64,000 nucleotides of DNA from Pseudoxanthomonas gei (GTDB lineage: Bacteria > Pseudomonadota > Gammaproteobacteria > Xanthomonadales > Xanthomonadaceae), in the NCBI RefSeq assembly GCF_010119615.1, contig NZ_QOVG01000001.1:62001-126000 (forward strand), in the 5' to 3' direction. The position numbers were made by a program, and so were the translations under genes. Each line of letters opens with the position of its first letter. The first letter of the stretch is position 1. Shown here one piece after another: positions 47,200 through 57,123 of the stretch. The notes beneath the pieces were generated by a model. It was not told the DNA's origin and made no database searches. It saw nothing but the letters and a program-made list of their open reading frames with translations.

Positions 47200-47988
47200 T
47201 CAGATCGACTGCATGCGGCCGCCATCCACGGCAAGGCTCACACCATTTATGTAGCCGGCGGCCGGACTGGCGAGGAAGGCGATCGCCGCCGCGATCTCCC
47301 CCGCCCCGGCAAACCGGCCCACCGGCACTGTCGACAGCATGGTGGCGGCGATGGCATCGCGCGCCTTGCCGCTGGCTGCGGAGCGGTCATCGAGGATCTG
47401 TTCCAGCCGCTGCGTGCGCGTATAGCCCGGCAGGACGTTGTTGACGGTGACGCCGAGCGGGCCGAGCTCCCGCGACAGCGTCTTGGCCCAGCTGGCGACC
47501 GCGCCGCGGATGCTGTTGGAGACACCCAGGTTGGCGATGGGTTCCTTCACCGACGTCGAGATCACATTGACGATGCGGCCCCATTGCGCGTCCTGCATCG
47601 AGGGCAATACCGACTGCACGAGCATCTGGTTGGCCAGCAGGTGCCTGTGGAAAGCATCCAGGTAGGCTGCCGCATCGGCGTCGATCGCACGGCCGCCAGG
47701 CGGGCCGCCGGTGTTGTTGACCAGGATATGCACGGGGTGTGCCGCGGCGAGCGCCTGGACCTGGGCCGCAAGATTCTCGTGGAGGCTGACGTCTGCGGCT
47801 ATCCAGCCATGCCACTGCCCGGCTGCCTGCCGCGGCAGCGCCGCGGCGGCCGATTCCAGTGCATCGGCGCGGCGCGCGAGCAGGGTGACGTTGGCACCCA
47901 GCAGCGCCAGCTCCTTCGCTGCTGCGCGGCCGATACCTTCCGAACCGCCGCAGACCAGGGCGTGCTTGCCATCGAGATTCAGGTCCAT
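47200..47988 (-). CDS. Atypical short-chain dehydrogenase/reductase
   Basis: 262 aa Rossmann protein. The cofactor loop CGGSEGIGRAAA and LVNNTGGPPGGRA are clear. The catalytic YxxxK of classical SDRs is replaced: the segment reads STSVKEPIANLGVSNSIRGAV, with Ser and Arg at the usual Tyr and Lys positions. A subgroup annotated as FabG-like SDR_c8 shares this, so it need not be a mutation. Substrate unknown. Eight bases after paiB. Confidence 0.85.
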   Translation of the reverse strand: MDLNLDGKHALVCGGSEGIGRAAAKELALLGANVTLLARRADALESAAAALPRQAAGQWHGWIAADVSLHENLAAQVQALAAAHPVHILVNNTGGPPGGRAIDADAAAYLDAFHRHLLANQMLVQSVLPSMQDAQWGRIVNVISTSVKEPIANLGVSNSIRGAVASWAKTLSRELGPLGVTVNNVLPGYTRTQRLEQILDDRSAASGKARDAIAATMLSTVPVGRFAGAGEIAAAIAFLASPAAGYINGVSLAVDGGRMQSI

Positions 47989-47996
47989 GTGATTCC

Positions 47997-48629
47997 TCAG
48001 TCGTGGGTGCGTCGGTGCAGGTGGTCAATCATCAGGCCGGCGACCTCATGGGCCTGCGGGTCATCCAGCCCCTGCAGTCCGGTCACGGCGCCCTGGACAT
48101 TGGCGAGCGGATGGTTCTGGCTGAGCTTGAACGCAAGTTCGATTCGCTCCGGCACGAAACGGAAACCGGTGATGCCGCGCAGCTGGCTGCGATGGCTTTG
48201 CCGGTCATGCTCGTAGCGCCAGTCGCTTCCCAGCGCCGATTCATGTCGCGCACTCAGCCGGTCGACGATGCCGGCGAGGAACGCCTCGTCCTCCGAGCTT
48301 TCGAGCGAGCCACTCAGATGCGCCACCGCGTAGTTCCAGGTGGGCACCCGCGAGGCCTGTTCCTTGTCCGCATACCAGCCGGGCGAGATGTAGGCATGCG
48401 GGCCATGCACGATCATCAGTGCGGGGCCCGGGTGCCGGGTCTGCGGGTTGACCCTGGCCCAATGTCCTTCGACCAGCACGTTGTCGCCGTTGCGCGTGTA
48501 GATCACGGGCAGGTGGCTGGCGAACGGTGCGCCCGTGGGCGCGGTCACCAGGGTGACGAAGGAATCGCGTTCGAACAGCCGGTCCAGCGCTTCCAGGTCG
48601 GTCTCGACGAAGGCGCGTGGCGTGTACAT
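47997..48629 (-). CDS. FMN-binding negative transcriptional regulator, PaiB family
   Basis: 210 aa flavin-reductase-like split-barrel protein. MYTPRAFVETDLEALDRLFERDSFVTLVT, FASHLPVIY, VEGHWARVNPQ and PTWNYAVAHLSG are PaiB/FMN_bind_2 signatures. B. subtilis PaiB is linked to protease and sporulation control, but here no such context exists. It sits within a run of closely spaced genes downstream of asnS. Confidence 0.9.
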   Translation of the reverse strand: MYTPRAFVETDLEALDRLFERDSFVTLVTAPTGAPFASHLPVIYTRNGDNVLVEGHWARVNPQTRHPGPALMIVHGPHAYISPGWYADKEQASRVPTWNYAVAHLSGSLESSEDEAFLAGIVDRLSARHESALGSDWRYEHDRQSHRSQLRGITGFRFVPERIELAFKLSQNHPLANVQGAVTGLQGLDDPQAHEVAGLMIDHLHRRTHD

Positions 48630-48633
48630 CGGA

Positions 48634-48954
48634 TCAGGCGCGGGCGCCGAGCGATTGCACCATCAGGTGACGCAGGTCGGCCTCGTTCTCCGCACGCGGT
48701 GGCGAGACTTCATCCAGCGAGAAACCACGCGCCAGCGCGTCTTCCTCGTCCAGCCCGTCGAAGGCGACGAACTCCGCGTCGAACAGCGCCGCCCGGGCGG
48801 TGTCGTCGCTGTCATAGGTCAGGGTATTGCCGTCGCTGTCGAACACTTCGGCCGTGCCGGCCTCGCGCACCCGCAGTCGTGCCCAAACCAGCATGCGGCC
48901 CAGGGAGGCCACATACCACTGGTACTGGATGGGCAGTTCGATCGGATCAGTCAT
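48634..48954 (-). CDS. Conserved hypothetical protein
   Basis: 106 aa acidic, cytoplasmic; no family recognised. The N-terminal part reads like a small beta fold (QYQWYVASLGRMLVWARLRV, AEVFDSDGNTLTYDSDDTARAAL), ending in a helical tail. The start overlaps the upstream membrane-protein stop by four bases (ATGA), and paiB follows four bases after its stop. Coupling on both sides supports that it is real. Confidence 0.75.
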   Translation of the reverse strand: MTDPIELPIQYQWYVASLGRMLVWARLRVREAGTAEVFDSDGNTLTYDSDDTARAALFDAEFVAFDGLDEEDALARGFSLDEVSPPRAENEADLRHLMVQSLGARA

Positions 48955-49256
48955 GACATCACCGTGGACAGCAGCCAGAGCAGGCCCGCCCCAAGCACCC
49001 CGCCGAAGATCACCAGCAACGATACCTTGGCGGGGGTCGCCAGGCCGGTCAGCGCGCGATCGCCGGTCTGGCGATAGCGCCCGCTCAGCAGCCAGCCCAG
49101 CGCGACCGGTTTGAGGAAGGCGCCGGTTCCGAATTCATCGGTGATGGCCGGGTGGCGATCGCGCACATGCACCAGGGTCAGCGGCCAGAAGATCACGAAG
49201 GCACAGAAGCCGGCGATGGCGGTGGCGAAGAACAGCAGGGCGAAGAACAGGATCAT
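48951..49256 (-). CDS. Hypothetical two-helix membrane protein
   Basis: 101 aa with two clear transmembrane helices, residues 1-28 (MILFFALLFFATAIAGFCAF...) and about 78-98 (VSLLVIFGGVLGAGLLWLLS), joined by a basic loop. No family recognised. It starts three bases after asnS and overlaps the next gene by four, so it belongs to the asnS operon. Confidence 0.75.
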   Translation of the reverse strand: MILFFALLFFATAIAGFCAFVIFWPLTLVHVRDRHPAITDEFGTGAFLKPVALGWLLSGRYRQTGDRALTGLATPAKVSLLVIFGGVLGAGLLWLLSTVMS

Positions 49257-49259
49257 CGA

Positions 49260-50660
<1,401 letters not shown>

Positions 50661-50767
50661 GACTTGAATCCTTATGGAACACAACCATTAATGGAACGCG
50701 GAGTTTACCGGAGCAACGCCGGGAACGCCCTTCCCCCGGGCCTATACTTGCCGCAACAGGAGATCCG

Positions 50768-51103
50768 ATGTCCATTACCCTCACCCCCGTCGCCTTGCAG
50801 CGTGTGCAGCGTTTCGTCGCCGAAAGCGGTGCGCTGGGCCTGCGCTTCGGCGTGACCCGCACCGGCTGCTCGGGCTGGGGCCACGTGGCCGACCTGGCGC
50901 GCGAGCAGCGTCCTGACGACACCGTCTTCGAGCACGAGGGCGTCAAGGTCTACGTCGACGCCGACAGCCTCTCGCTGGTGGATGGCACCGAGATCGATTT
51001 CGGCAAGCAGGGCCTGGGCGAAACCTTCCTGTTCCGCAACCCCAACGCGACCGCCGAGTGCGGCTGCGGGGAAAGCTTCACCACCCAGGCCGACCTGGCC
51101 TGA
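50768..51103 (+). CDS. A-type iron-sulfur carrier protein (IscA/HesB family)
   Basis: 111 aa Fe-S assembly carrier. The three conserved cysteines are Cys34 (TGCSGWG), Cys98 and Cys100 (ECGCGESF). No iscSU or suf genes are adjacent, so it may be an IscA, SufA or ErpA-type protein. The promoter region shared with asnS has TATACT shortly upstream as a possible -10, and AGGAG precedes the ATG. Confidence 0.92.
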   Translation: MSITLTPVALQRVQRFVAESGALGLRFGVTRTGCSGWGHVADLAREQRPDDTVFEHEGVKVYVDADSLSLVDGTEIDFGKQGLGETFLFRNPNATAECGCGESFTTQADLA

Positions 51104-51195
51104 CCGGTCGGCGACGGCGCCGGAGTTCCTTGCGGCCGTCGTAAACAGCCGTCGTGTCGTATTAAGCTCGCGGGTCGCCGAACCCGGAGTTGCCC

Positions 51196-52977
51196 ATGTT
51201 GCGTTTCCCCCTGCTGGCCGCCCTTGCGCTCGCCAGCGTCCTGCCTGCCCAGGCCCAGGCCCAGTCCAGCGCCCACCAGTCCAGCGCCCAGGATCCGGTC
51301 CTGCACCGCCTGTTTGACGAGGAATGGGAACGCGGGCTGCGCGAAAGCCCCGAGAACGCCAGCTACAACGGCGACCCGCGCTTCAACGACCGCTGGAGCG
51401 ACTTCAGCCTCACCGCCATCGCCAGTCGCGAGGCGGCTGACCGCGAGGCACTGGCCAGGCTGCACGCGATCGACCGCAAGCGCCTGTCGGCTGCGGACCA
51501 GCTCGACTACGACACCTTCGAGTGGAACCTGCAGCGCAGCATCGAACGCCAGAAATTCCGTGAATACCTGCAACCCATCAGCCACCAGGGCGGACCGCAG
51601 ACCGCCGATGGCATTGCCGAGGTGCTGCCCTTCGCCACGCTCAAGGACTACCAGGACTGGCTGAAGCGGCTGCAGGCACTGCCCACGGTTATCGAACAGA
51701 TCACTGTGCTGATGCAGGAAGGGCTGAAGGCCGGGAACCTGCCGCCACGCGTGCTGATGCAGCGCGTGCCCGCGCAGATCGCAGGGCAGGTGGTCGATGA
51801 CCCGGCGAAAAGCGCGTTCTACAAGCCGTTCCTGAAATTCCCCGAGGGCATTGCCCAGGCCGATCGCGACCGCTTGCAGGCAGAGGCCAGGCGCATCATC
51901 GCCGCCGACGTGGTGCCGGCATATCGCAGGTTCGGGAGTTATTTCAACGAACAGTACCTGCCCCGGACCCGCGCCTCGATCGCGGCGGTGGACCTGCCCG
52001 ACGGCAAGGCCTATTACGACTTCCTGGCCCGCTACTACACGACCACCAGCCTCAGCGCCGACCAGATCCACGCCATCGGCCTGAAGGAAGTGGCGCGCAT
52101 CCGCGGCCAGATGGAAAAGGTCAAGGCCCAGACCGGGTTCAAGGGCAGCCTCGCCGACTTCTTCACCTACCTGCGCACCGATCCCAGGTTCTTCCACAAG
52201 ACGCCGGCGGAGCTGCTGACCGCGTACCGGGCGCTGTCCAAGCGCATCGATCCGGAGCTGGTGAAGGTGTTCAAGACCATCCCGCGGCTGCCGTATGGCG
52301 TGAGGCCGATTCCGGACAACATCGCACCCGACACCACCACCGCCTACTACCAGCCGGGCGCTTCGGATGGCACCCGGCCCGGCTATTACTACGTCAACCT
52401 GTACAAGCCCGAGATGCGGCCCACCTGGGAAATGCTGCCGCTTTCCCTGCACGAGGCCGTGCCTGGCCATCATTTCCAGTTCGCCCGGGGGCTCGAAATC
52501 CCGGATGCGCCGATGTTCCGCCGCACCGCCTACTTCGTGGCCTACGGAGAAGGCTGGGGGCTGTATGCGGAGCAGCTGGGCTTCGAAATGGGCCTCTACG
52601 ACGACCCCTATGACCACTTCGGCCAGCTGGTCTACGAAATGTGGCGGGCCGTGCGCCTGGTCGTGGATACCGGCATGCACTCGAAGGGCTGGAGCCGCGA
52701 GCGCGCCATCGCCTATTTCAAGTACAACGCCGCCAAGACCGACCAGGACGTGGTCAACGAGATCGACCGCTACATCGGCACTCCCGGTCAGGCCCTGGCC
52801 TACAAGATCGGGCAGATGAAGATTTCCGAGCTGCGGGCCCGGGCCAGCCGCGAGCTGGGGCCGAAATTCGACCTGCGCGAATACAACGATGCGGTCCTGG
52901 AAACCGGCTCGGTCCCGCTGGAGGCCCTGGAGCGCCATATCGACGCCTGGATTGCCGCCAAGAAGAGCGCCGGATAG
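51196..52977 (+). CDS. DUF885 family secreted peptidase (paralogue 2)
   Basis: 593 aa, related to the protein at 12395-14275. The ATG at 51196 (GGAG seven bases upstream) opens a signal peptide ending AQAQAQ. HEAVPGHH lies at 419-426, with FVAYGEGWGLYAEQLG after it, as in the paralogue. Probable periplasmic metallopeptidase of unknown substrate. It lies between the Fe-S carrier and the rpsF operon. Confidence 0.88.
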   Translation: MLRFPLLAALALASVLPAQAQAQSSAHQSSAQDPVLHRLFDEEWERGLRESPENASYNGDPRFNDRWSDFSLTAIASREAADREALARLHAIDRKRLSAADQLDYDTFEWNLQRSIERQKFREYLQPISHQGGPQTADGIAEVLPFATLKDYQDWLKRLQALPTVIEQITVLMQEGLKAGNLPPRVLMQRVPAQIAGQVVDDPAKSAFYKPFLKFPEGIAQADRDRLQAEARRIIAADVVPAYRRFGSYFNEQYLPRTRASIAAVDLPDGKAYYDFLARYYTTTSLSADQIHAIGLKEVARIRGQMEKVKAQTGFKGSLADFFTYLRTDPRFFHKTPAELLTAYRALSKRIDPELVKVFKTIPRLPYGVRPIPDNIAPDTTTAYYQPGASDGTRPGYYYVNLYKPEMRPTWEMLPLSLHEAVPGHHFQFARGLEIPDAPMFRRTAYFVAYGEGWGLYAEQLGFEMGLYDDPYDHFGQLVYEMWRAVRLVVDTGMHSKGWSRERAIAYFKYNAAKTDQDVVNEIDRYIGTPGQALAYKIGQMKISELRARASRELGPKFDLREYNDAVLETGSVPLEALERHIDAWIAAKKSAG

Positions 52978-52985
52978 CCTGCGGC

Positions 52986-53014
52986 TTGCAGCTAAGTCAT
53001 TGAGCTGACATAAT
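52986..53014 (+). promoter_or_regulatory. Candidate promoter of rpsF-rpsR
   Basis: TTGCAG (52986-52991), 17 bp, CATAAT (53009-53014). It would give a leader of about 115 nt before rpsF. Good -10 match, weaker -35; read by eye. Confidence 0.5.
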
Positions 53015-53020
53015 TTCCGG

Positions 53021-53137
53021 CTTCCCGCGGGCCTGGCTTGCGGGATTCCTTGCCCCACCGCGTCCCCCCATCTTCAGCCGGGGGACGGCCGGGGGGCTGT
53101 CCGGCCCATCAGGGCCACATCCGAAAGGGTTACAACG
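53021..53137 (+). promoter_or_regulatory. Structured rpsF leader, candidate S6:S18 autoregulatory motif
   Basis: Two GC-rich stems are visible. CGTCCCCC (53061-53068) pairs with GGGGGACG (53080-53087). GGCCGG (53087-53092) pairs with CCGGCC (53101-53106). The S6-S18 complex is known to bind a CCG-containing hairpin in its own leader in many bacteria, and this region sits in the right place. Whether the exact consensus is met was not tested. Confidence 0.45.
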
Positions 53138-53572
53138 ATGCGTCATTATGAAGTCGTGTTCCTGGTCCACCCTGACCAGAGCGAGCAAGTGCCGGCCATG
53201 ATCGAGCGTTACAAGACGCTGGTCGAAAATGGCGGCGGCAAGATCCACCGCCTGGAAGACTGGGGCCGCCGTCAGCTGGCGTACCCGATCCAGAACCTGG
53301 TCAAGGCCCATTACGTGCTGTTCAACATCGAAGTCGAACAGGCGATCCTGGCCGAACTGACCGAAAGCTTCCGCTTCAACGATGCGGTGCTGCGCCACCT
53401 GATCATGAAGCGCGATGAAGCCGACACCGAAATGTCGATCATCATGAAGAGCAAGGACGAGAAGGGCGACAAGCCGGAGCGTGGCGAGCGTCGCCGTCGC
53501 GATGACGAGGAGGGTGGCGAAGTGGTTGAAGCCGCCGCCGCAACCGATTCCGACTCTGCCGAAGCCGCATAA
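53138..53572 (+). CDS. rpsF: 30S ribosomal protein S6
   Basis: 144 aa. The start [21 protein letters not shown] and the core [27 protein letters not shown] are diagnostic. It pairs with S18 on the 30S platform. The C-terminal ~40 residues are a charged low-complexity tail ([13 protein letters not shown], then Ala/Ser/Asp-rich). First gene of rpsF-rpsR, 11 bp before rpsR. Confidence 0.98.
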   Translation: MRHYEVVFLVHPDQSEQVPAMIERYKTLVENGGGKIHRLEDWGRRQLAYPIQNLVKAHYVLFNIEVEQAILAELTESFRFNDAVLRHLIMKRDEADTEMSIIMKSKDEKGDKPERGERRRRDDEEGGEVVEAAAATDSDSAEAA

Positions 53573-53583
53573 GGAGTACCGCC

Positions 53584-53814
53584 ATGTCCAAGTTCTTCCG
53601 TCGCCGCAAGTTCTGCAAGTTCACCGCCGAGGGCGTGAAAGAGATCGACTACAAGGATCTCAACACCCTGCGCCAGTACCTGACCGAAACCGGCAAGATC
53701 GTCCCCAGCCGCGTCACCGGCACCAAGGCGCGCTACCAGCGCCAGCTGCAGACGGCCGTCAAGCGTTCGCGCTTCCTGGCCCTGATCCCGTACACGGACA
53801 GCCACGACAATTGA
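53584..53814 (+). CDS. rpsR: 30S ribosomal protein S18
   Basis: 76 aa, normal length. [52 protein letters not shown] and [11 protein letters not shown] are canonical. It binds 16S rRNA together with S6. The following spacer to rplI is unusually long (180 bp) and highly structured. Confidence 0.98.
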   Translation: MSKFFRRRKFCKFTAEGVKEIDYKDLNTLRQYLTETGKIVPSRVTGTKARYQRQLQTAVKRSRFLALIPYTDSHDN

Positions 53815-53828
53815 TTTTGCGGTAAGGG

Positions 53829-53913
53829 GTGAAGTCGGCGGCTGTTGCCGCCTGTAAATGGCAAAGAGTAGAAGCCTTTCATTCTTTGCAGCCCGCGCAG
53901 CGGGCGACTTCAC
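53829..53913. repeat. Cloverleaf-like nested inverted-repeat element in the rpsR-rplI spacer
   Basis: An outer stem GTGAAGTCG (53829-53837) pairs with CGACTTCAC (53905-53913). Inside are three separate hairpins: GGCGGC/GCCGCC (53837-53852), GCAAAGA/TCTTTGC (53861-53889) and GCCCGC/GCGGGC (53891-53905). The 18-mer GCCCGCGCAGCGGGCGAC at 53891-53908 recurs in the element at 63423-63568, so this is probably a mobile palindromic repeat rather than a conserved ribosomal leader. Confidence 0.65.
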
Positions 53914-53994
53914 TCTTGACCCTTCACCACTCCACTGTCATTCGGACAGCCCACCGCTGCGGGATCAACCCGCTAACGAATACGGAATAAAACC

Positions 53995-54444
53995 ATGCAA
54001 CTGATCCTCCTGCAGAAAGTGACCAACCTCGGCGTCCTTGGCGACAAGGTCGATGTGAAGCCGGGCTATGGCCGCAACTACCTGGTGCCGCAGGGCAAGG
54101 CCGTGCCGGCCACCGCCGCCAACGTCGCCGAGTTCGAAGCCAAGCGCGCCGACTACGAGGCCAAGGCCAAGTCCGTGCATGACGAAGCCGAAGCGCGTCG
54201 CGCCAAGCTGGAAGGCGCCAGCGTCACCATCAGCGCCAATGCCGCCACCGAAGGCAAGCTGTTCGGTTCGGTCGGTCCGCGCGATATCGCCGATGCCTTC
54301 ACCAAGGCCGGCCATCCGCTGGAGAAGAGCGAAGTCATCCTCGGCGAAGGCGCGTTCCGCCACATCGGCGAGTACGACGTGCTGGTTCACCTGCATGCCG
54401 ACGTCGAAACCACGGTCAAGGTCATCGTCATCGCCGACGCCTGA
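53995..54444 (+). CDS. rplI: 50S ribosomal protein L9
   Basis: 149 aa, usual length. [36 protein letters not shown] is the rRNA-binding N domain, followed by the long connecting helix and a C-terminal domain with [14 protein letters not shown]. Separated from rpsR by a structured 180-bp spacer, so it may have its own promoter. A hairpin terminator follows. Confidence 0.98.
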   Translation: MQLILLQKVTNLGVLGDKVDVKPGYGRNYLVPQGKAVPATAANVAEFEAKRADYEAKAKSVHDEAEARRAKLEGASVTISANAATEGKLFGSVGPRDIADAFTKAGHPLEKSEVILGEGAFRHIGEYDVLVHLHADVETTVKVIVIADA

Positions 54445-54466
54445 TCCTGCCGCAAGCAAGACCCGG

Positions 54467-54495
54467 ACGGGCGCCGCAAGGCGCCCGTTCTGTTT
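54467..54495 (+). terminator. Terminator after rplI
   Basis: Perfect 9-bp stem ACGGGCGCC (54467-54475) with GGCGCCCGT (54480-54488), GCAA tetraloop, then TCTGTTT. The U-run is short, so termination may be partial. Confidence 0.65.
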
Positions 54496-54554
54496 CCGGC
54501 GCCCGGACCGGTATCGCAGCGGCTGAGACCGTCGCCGGCTACAAGCAATCGTAC

Positions 54555-54563
54555 TTATCCACA
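54555..54563 (+). promoter_or_regulatory. Perfect DnaA box upstream of dnaB
   Basis: TTATCCACA matches the strongest DnaA-box form. It lies in the gap between the rplI terminator and dnaB, where the dnaB promoter should be. A single 9-mer could be chance. Confidence 0.45.
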
Positions 54564-54697
54564 GGTTGTGCCATCGCGGGTACACAGGCGGAGCACCTAC
54601 GATGGCGGACTGGAACCTCCAGGCGATGCGTTTCACCCGCGCGCCCCTCATCACCGGCCTGGCACAGGCAAGCTTCGCAAAGGAATACCCCGCCACC

Positions 54698-56092
54698 ATG
54701 TCCGCACGCCCCGGCTTCCGTTACGACCAGCACGACGCCCGCATCGAACAGTTGCGCGTGCCACCGCATTCCATCGAGGCAGAGCAGGCGGTGCTGGGCG
54801 GGTTGATGCTGGCGCCTGAGGCCTACGACCGCATCAACGACAAGCTCAACGACACCGACTTCTACCGTCGCGACCACCAGCTCATCTATCGGGCGATCAG
54901 CGAACTGGCGGAGAAAAGCCGCCCCTATGACGCGGTCACCCTGGGCGAGTGGTTCGAGTCGCAAGGCCAGATCGAACAGGTCGCCGGCGGCGCCTACCTG
55001 GTGGAACTGGCCACCACCACGCCTTCGGCCGCCAACATCGTGGCCTATGCGGAAATCGTGCGCGACAAGGCGGTCATGCGCCAGCTGATCGAGGTCGGCA
55101 CGGCGATCATCAACGACGGCTTCCAGCCCGACGGCCGCGACAGCTCCGAACTGCTGGCCAAGGCCGAGCAGGACGTCTTCGCCATTGCCGAGGCCGGCGC
55201 GCGCGGACGCACCGATTTCACCGCGGTCAACACCGCCCTGAAGGATGCCTTCGAGGTGCTGCAAAGCCGCTTCGAGAACGGCGGCAGCATCACCGGCCTG
55301 CCCACCGGCTACCACGACTTCGACGAGATGACCGCGGGCCTGCAGCCCACCGACCTGCTGATCCTGGCCGCCCGGCCGGCCATGGGCAAGACCACCCTGG
55401 CCCTGAACATCGCCGAGTACGCGGCGATCAAGTCGAAGAAGGCGGTCGCCGTGTTCTCGATGGAAATGTCGGCCTCGCAGCTGGCCTTGCGCCTGATTTC
55501 CTCCAACGGCCGCGTCAACGCCACCCGCCTGCGTACCGGCCAGCTGGAGGACGAGGACTGGAGCCGGGTCACCAGCGCCATCCGCATGCTGAAGGAAACC
55601 AAGATCTTCATCGACGACACGCCGGGCCTGTCGCCGGACGTGCTGCGCTCCAAGGCGCGCCGCCTCAAGCGCGAGCACGACCTCGGCCTGATCGTCATCG
55701 ATTACCTGCAGCTGATGGGAGTGCCGGGCAACAGCGAAAACCGCGCCACCGAGATCTCCGAGATCTCGCGCTCGCTCAAGGGCCTGGCCAAGGAACTCAA
55801 TGTGCCGGTGATCGCGCTGTCGCAGCTCAACCGCTCGCTGGAAACCCGCGCCGACAAGCGCCCGGTGATGGCCGACCTGCGCGAATCCGGCGCCATCGAG
55901 CAGGATGCCGACGTCATCATCTTTATTTACCGCGATGACTACTACAACAAGGATTCGCCGGACAAGGGCCTGGCCGAAGTGATCATCGGCAAGCAGCGTA
56001 ACGGCCCCACCGGCTCGATCAAGCTCAAGTTCTTCGGCGAGTACACCCGCTTCGACAACCTGGCCCACGATGCGGTGGGCAGCTTCGAATAA
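54698..56092 (+). CDS. dnaB: Replicative DNA helicase DnaB
   Basis: Hexameric 5'-3' helicase unwinding DNA at the replication fork, 464 aa from the ATG at 54698. The N domain shows RVPPHSIEAEQAVLGGLML. Walker A is ARPAMGKTT (Gly230-Lys231-Thr232). Then come VFSMEMSASQLALRL, LIVIDYLQLM (Walker B) and LSQLNRSLE. In-frame starts further upstream (54602, 54566) would add residues not usual for DnaB. Position after rplI and before alr is the common gammaproteobacterial order. Confidence 0.96.
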   Translation: MSARPGFRYDQHDARIEQLRVPPHSIEAEQAVLGGLMLAPEAYDRINDKLNDTDFYRRDHQLIYRAISELAEKSRPYDAVTLGEWFESQGQIEQVAGGAYLVELATTTPSAANIVAYAEIVRDKAVMRQLIEVGTAIINDGFQPDGRDSSELLAKAEQDVFAIAEAGARGRTDFTAVNTALKDAFEVLQSRFENGGSITGLPTGYHDFDEMTAGLQPTDLLILAARPAMGKTTLALNIAEYAAIKSKKAVAVFSMEMSASQLALRLISSNGRVNATRLRTGQLEDEDWSRVTSAIRMLKETKIFIDDTPGLSPDVLRSKARRLKREHDLGLIVIDYLQLMGVPGNSENRATEISEISRSLKGLAKELNVPVIALSQLNRSLETRADKRPVMADLRESGAIEQDADVIIFIYRDDYYNKDSPDKGLAEVIIGKQRNGPTGSIKLKFFGEYTRFDNLAHDAVGSFE

Positions 56093-56128
56093 GCGTGGCC
56101 GCCGCGCGGGGCGGGTGCCTGCCCGGGC

Positions 56129-56989
56129 TCAGGAAGTGCCGGTCGCGGGTTTGTCCTGGGTCACCTTGTTGAGCAGCTTGACCGCATAGCCACTGCCGGG
56201 CACCACCGCCGAGGCCACCTCGGCGCCGAGTTCGAACAACATGTCGCGTGACATGGCAATTTCGACCTTTTCGCGGAACCATTCGCCGTTCTCCACCACC
56301 TCGCCGGTCAGGCCGTCGATCTCGATCACGCCCAGCTTGTTGTTCCACGCGTACTCGAAGGCGAACACCGGCCGGAAGTAGAGGTGCGCGGTGGTGAACT
56401 CCAGCGTATCGGCCTCGATGGAGTGGGCATCGATGGGTTCGGCCGCCAGCTTCGCCTTGACCATCTGCACGGCCGCGTTGAACGGCAGTTGCGGCGGAAT
56501 GGTGCCTTCCACGTCCAGCTGGTTGCGTTCGACGGCTTTGTAGCGGTCGATGTAGCCCTGCATCCTGGCCGTTTTCAAATTGCGCTTGAGTGCGTCCTGG
56601 TGCACGACCGCGTCGATCTTGCGATGGCAGAACTCGTGCAATGGCACATCCACGCGCGGCTTGCCGTTGGCGGGAATGATCTCGAAGGCGGTGCCGGCGA
56701 TCTCGATCCTGCGCGCATGCGGGTTGGTGACCTGCAGCGCATACACCGACTCATGCATGTAATCGACCTGGCGCCTGGCCACCAAGTGCCAGAAAGGCTC
56801 GTAGCGAAGTTCCCACTTCGAAAGCTTGACCGTTTCCGGCCGGGGGCGATTCAGGGGATTGAGGCGGGCGAGGGTGCCGAATGCGTCCAGCTTGCGCTTC
56901 TCGGCCTGCTCTTCGGCGGCCCGGCCTGGATATACCTCTTCGAAGTAGAGGATGCGGTAAACCGAACTGTCCGGCGTGGGCGTTTCCAT
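56129..56989 (-). CDS. Hypothetical protein
   Basis: 286 aa, no family recognised and no signal peptide or membrane helix seen. It has an N-terminal Glu/Lys-rich helix (AAEEQAEKRKLDAFGTLARL), an aromatic segment (WELRYEPFWHLVARRQVDYMHESVYAL) and a beta-rich stretch (LYFRPVFAFEYAWNNKLGVIEIDGLTGEVV) that suggests a small substrate-contacting barrel. The start at 56989 (second of two ATGs) has AGGA six bases upstream. Divergent from alr and convergent with dnaB. Confidence 0.7.
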   Translation of the reverse strand: METPTPDSSVYRILYFEEVYPGRAAEEQAEKRKLDAFGTLARLNPLNRPRPETVKLSKWELRYEPFWHLVARRQVDYMHESVYALQVTNPHARRIEIAGTAFEIIPANGKPRVDVPLHEFCHRKIDAVVHQDALKRNLKTARMQGYIDRYKAVERNQLDVEGTIPPQLPFNAAVQMVKAKLAAEPIDAHSIEADTLEFTTAHLYFRPVFAFEYAWNNKLGVIEIDGLTGEVVENGEWFREKVEIAMSRDMLFELGAEVASAVVPGSGYAVKLLNKVTQDKPATGTS

Positions 56990-57123
56990 CATCGATCCTG
57001 CGCGGCGGCAATCCTCATTCCTACGCAATCCGCCGCCGCGGCAGGCCAAGCGCCGATCGATGCGGGAGGCTTCACGGCGCCCTGTTCGCGCTGCAAACCA
57101 GGGCGGCCCGCTACAATTCCACG

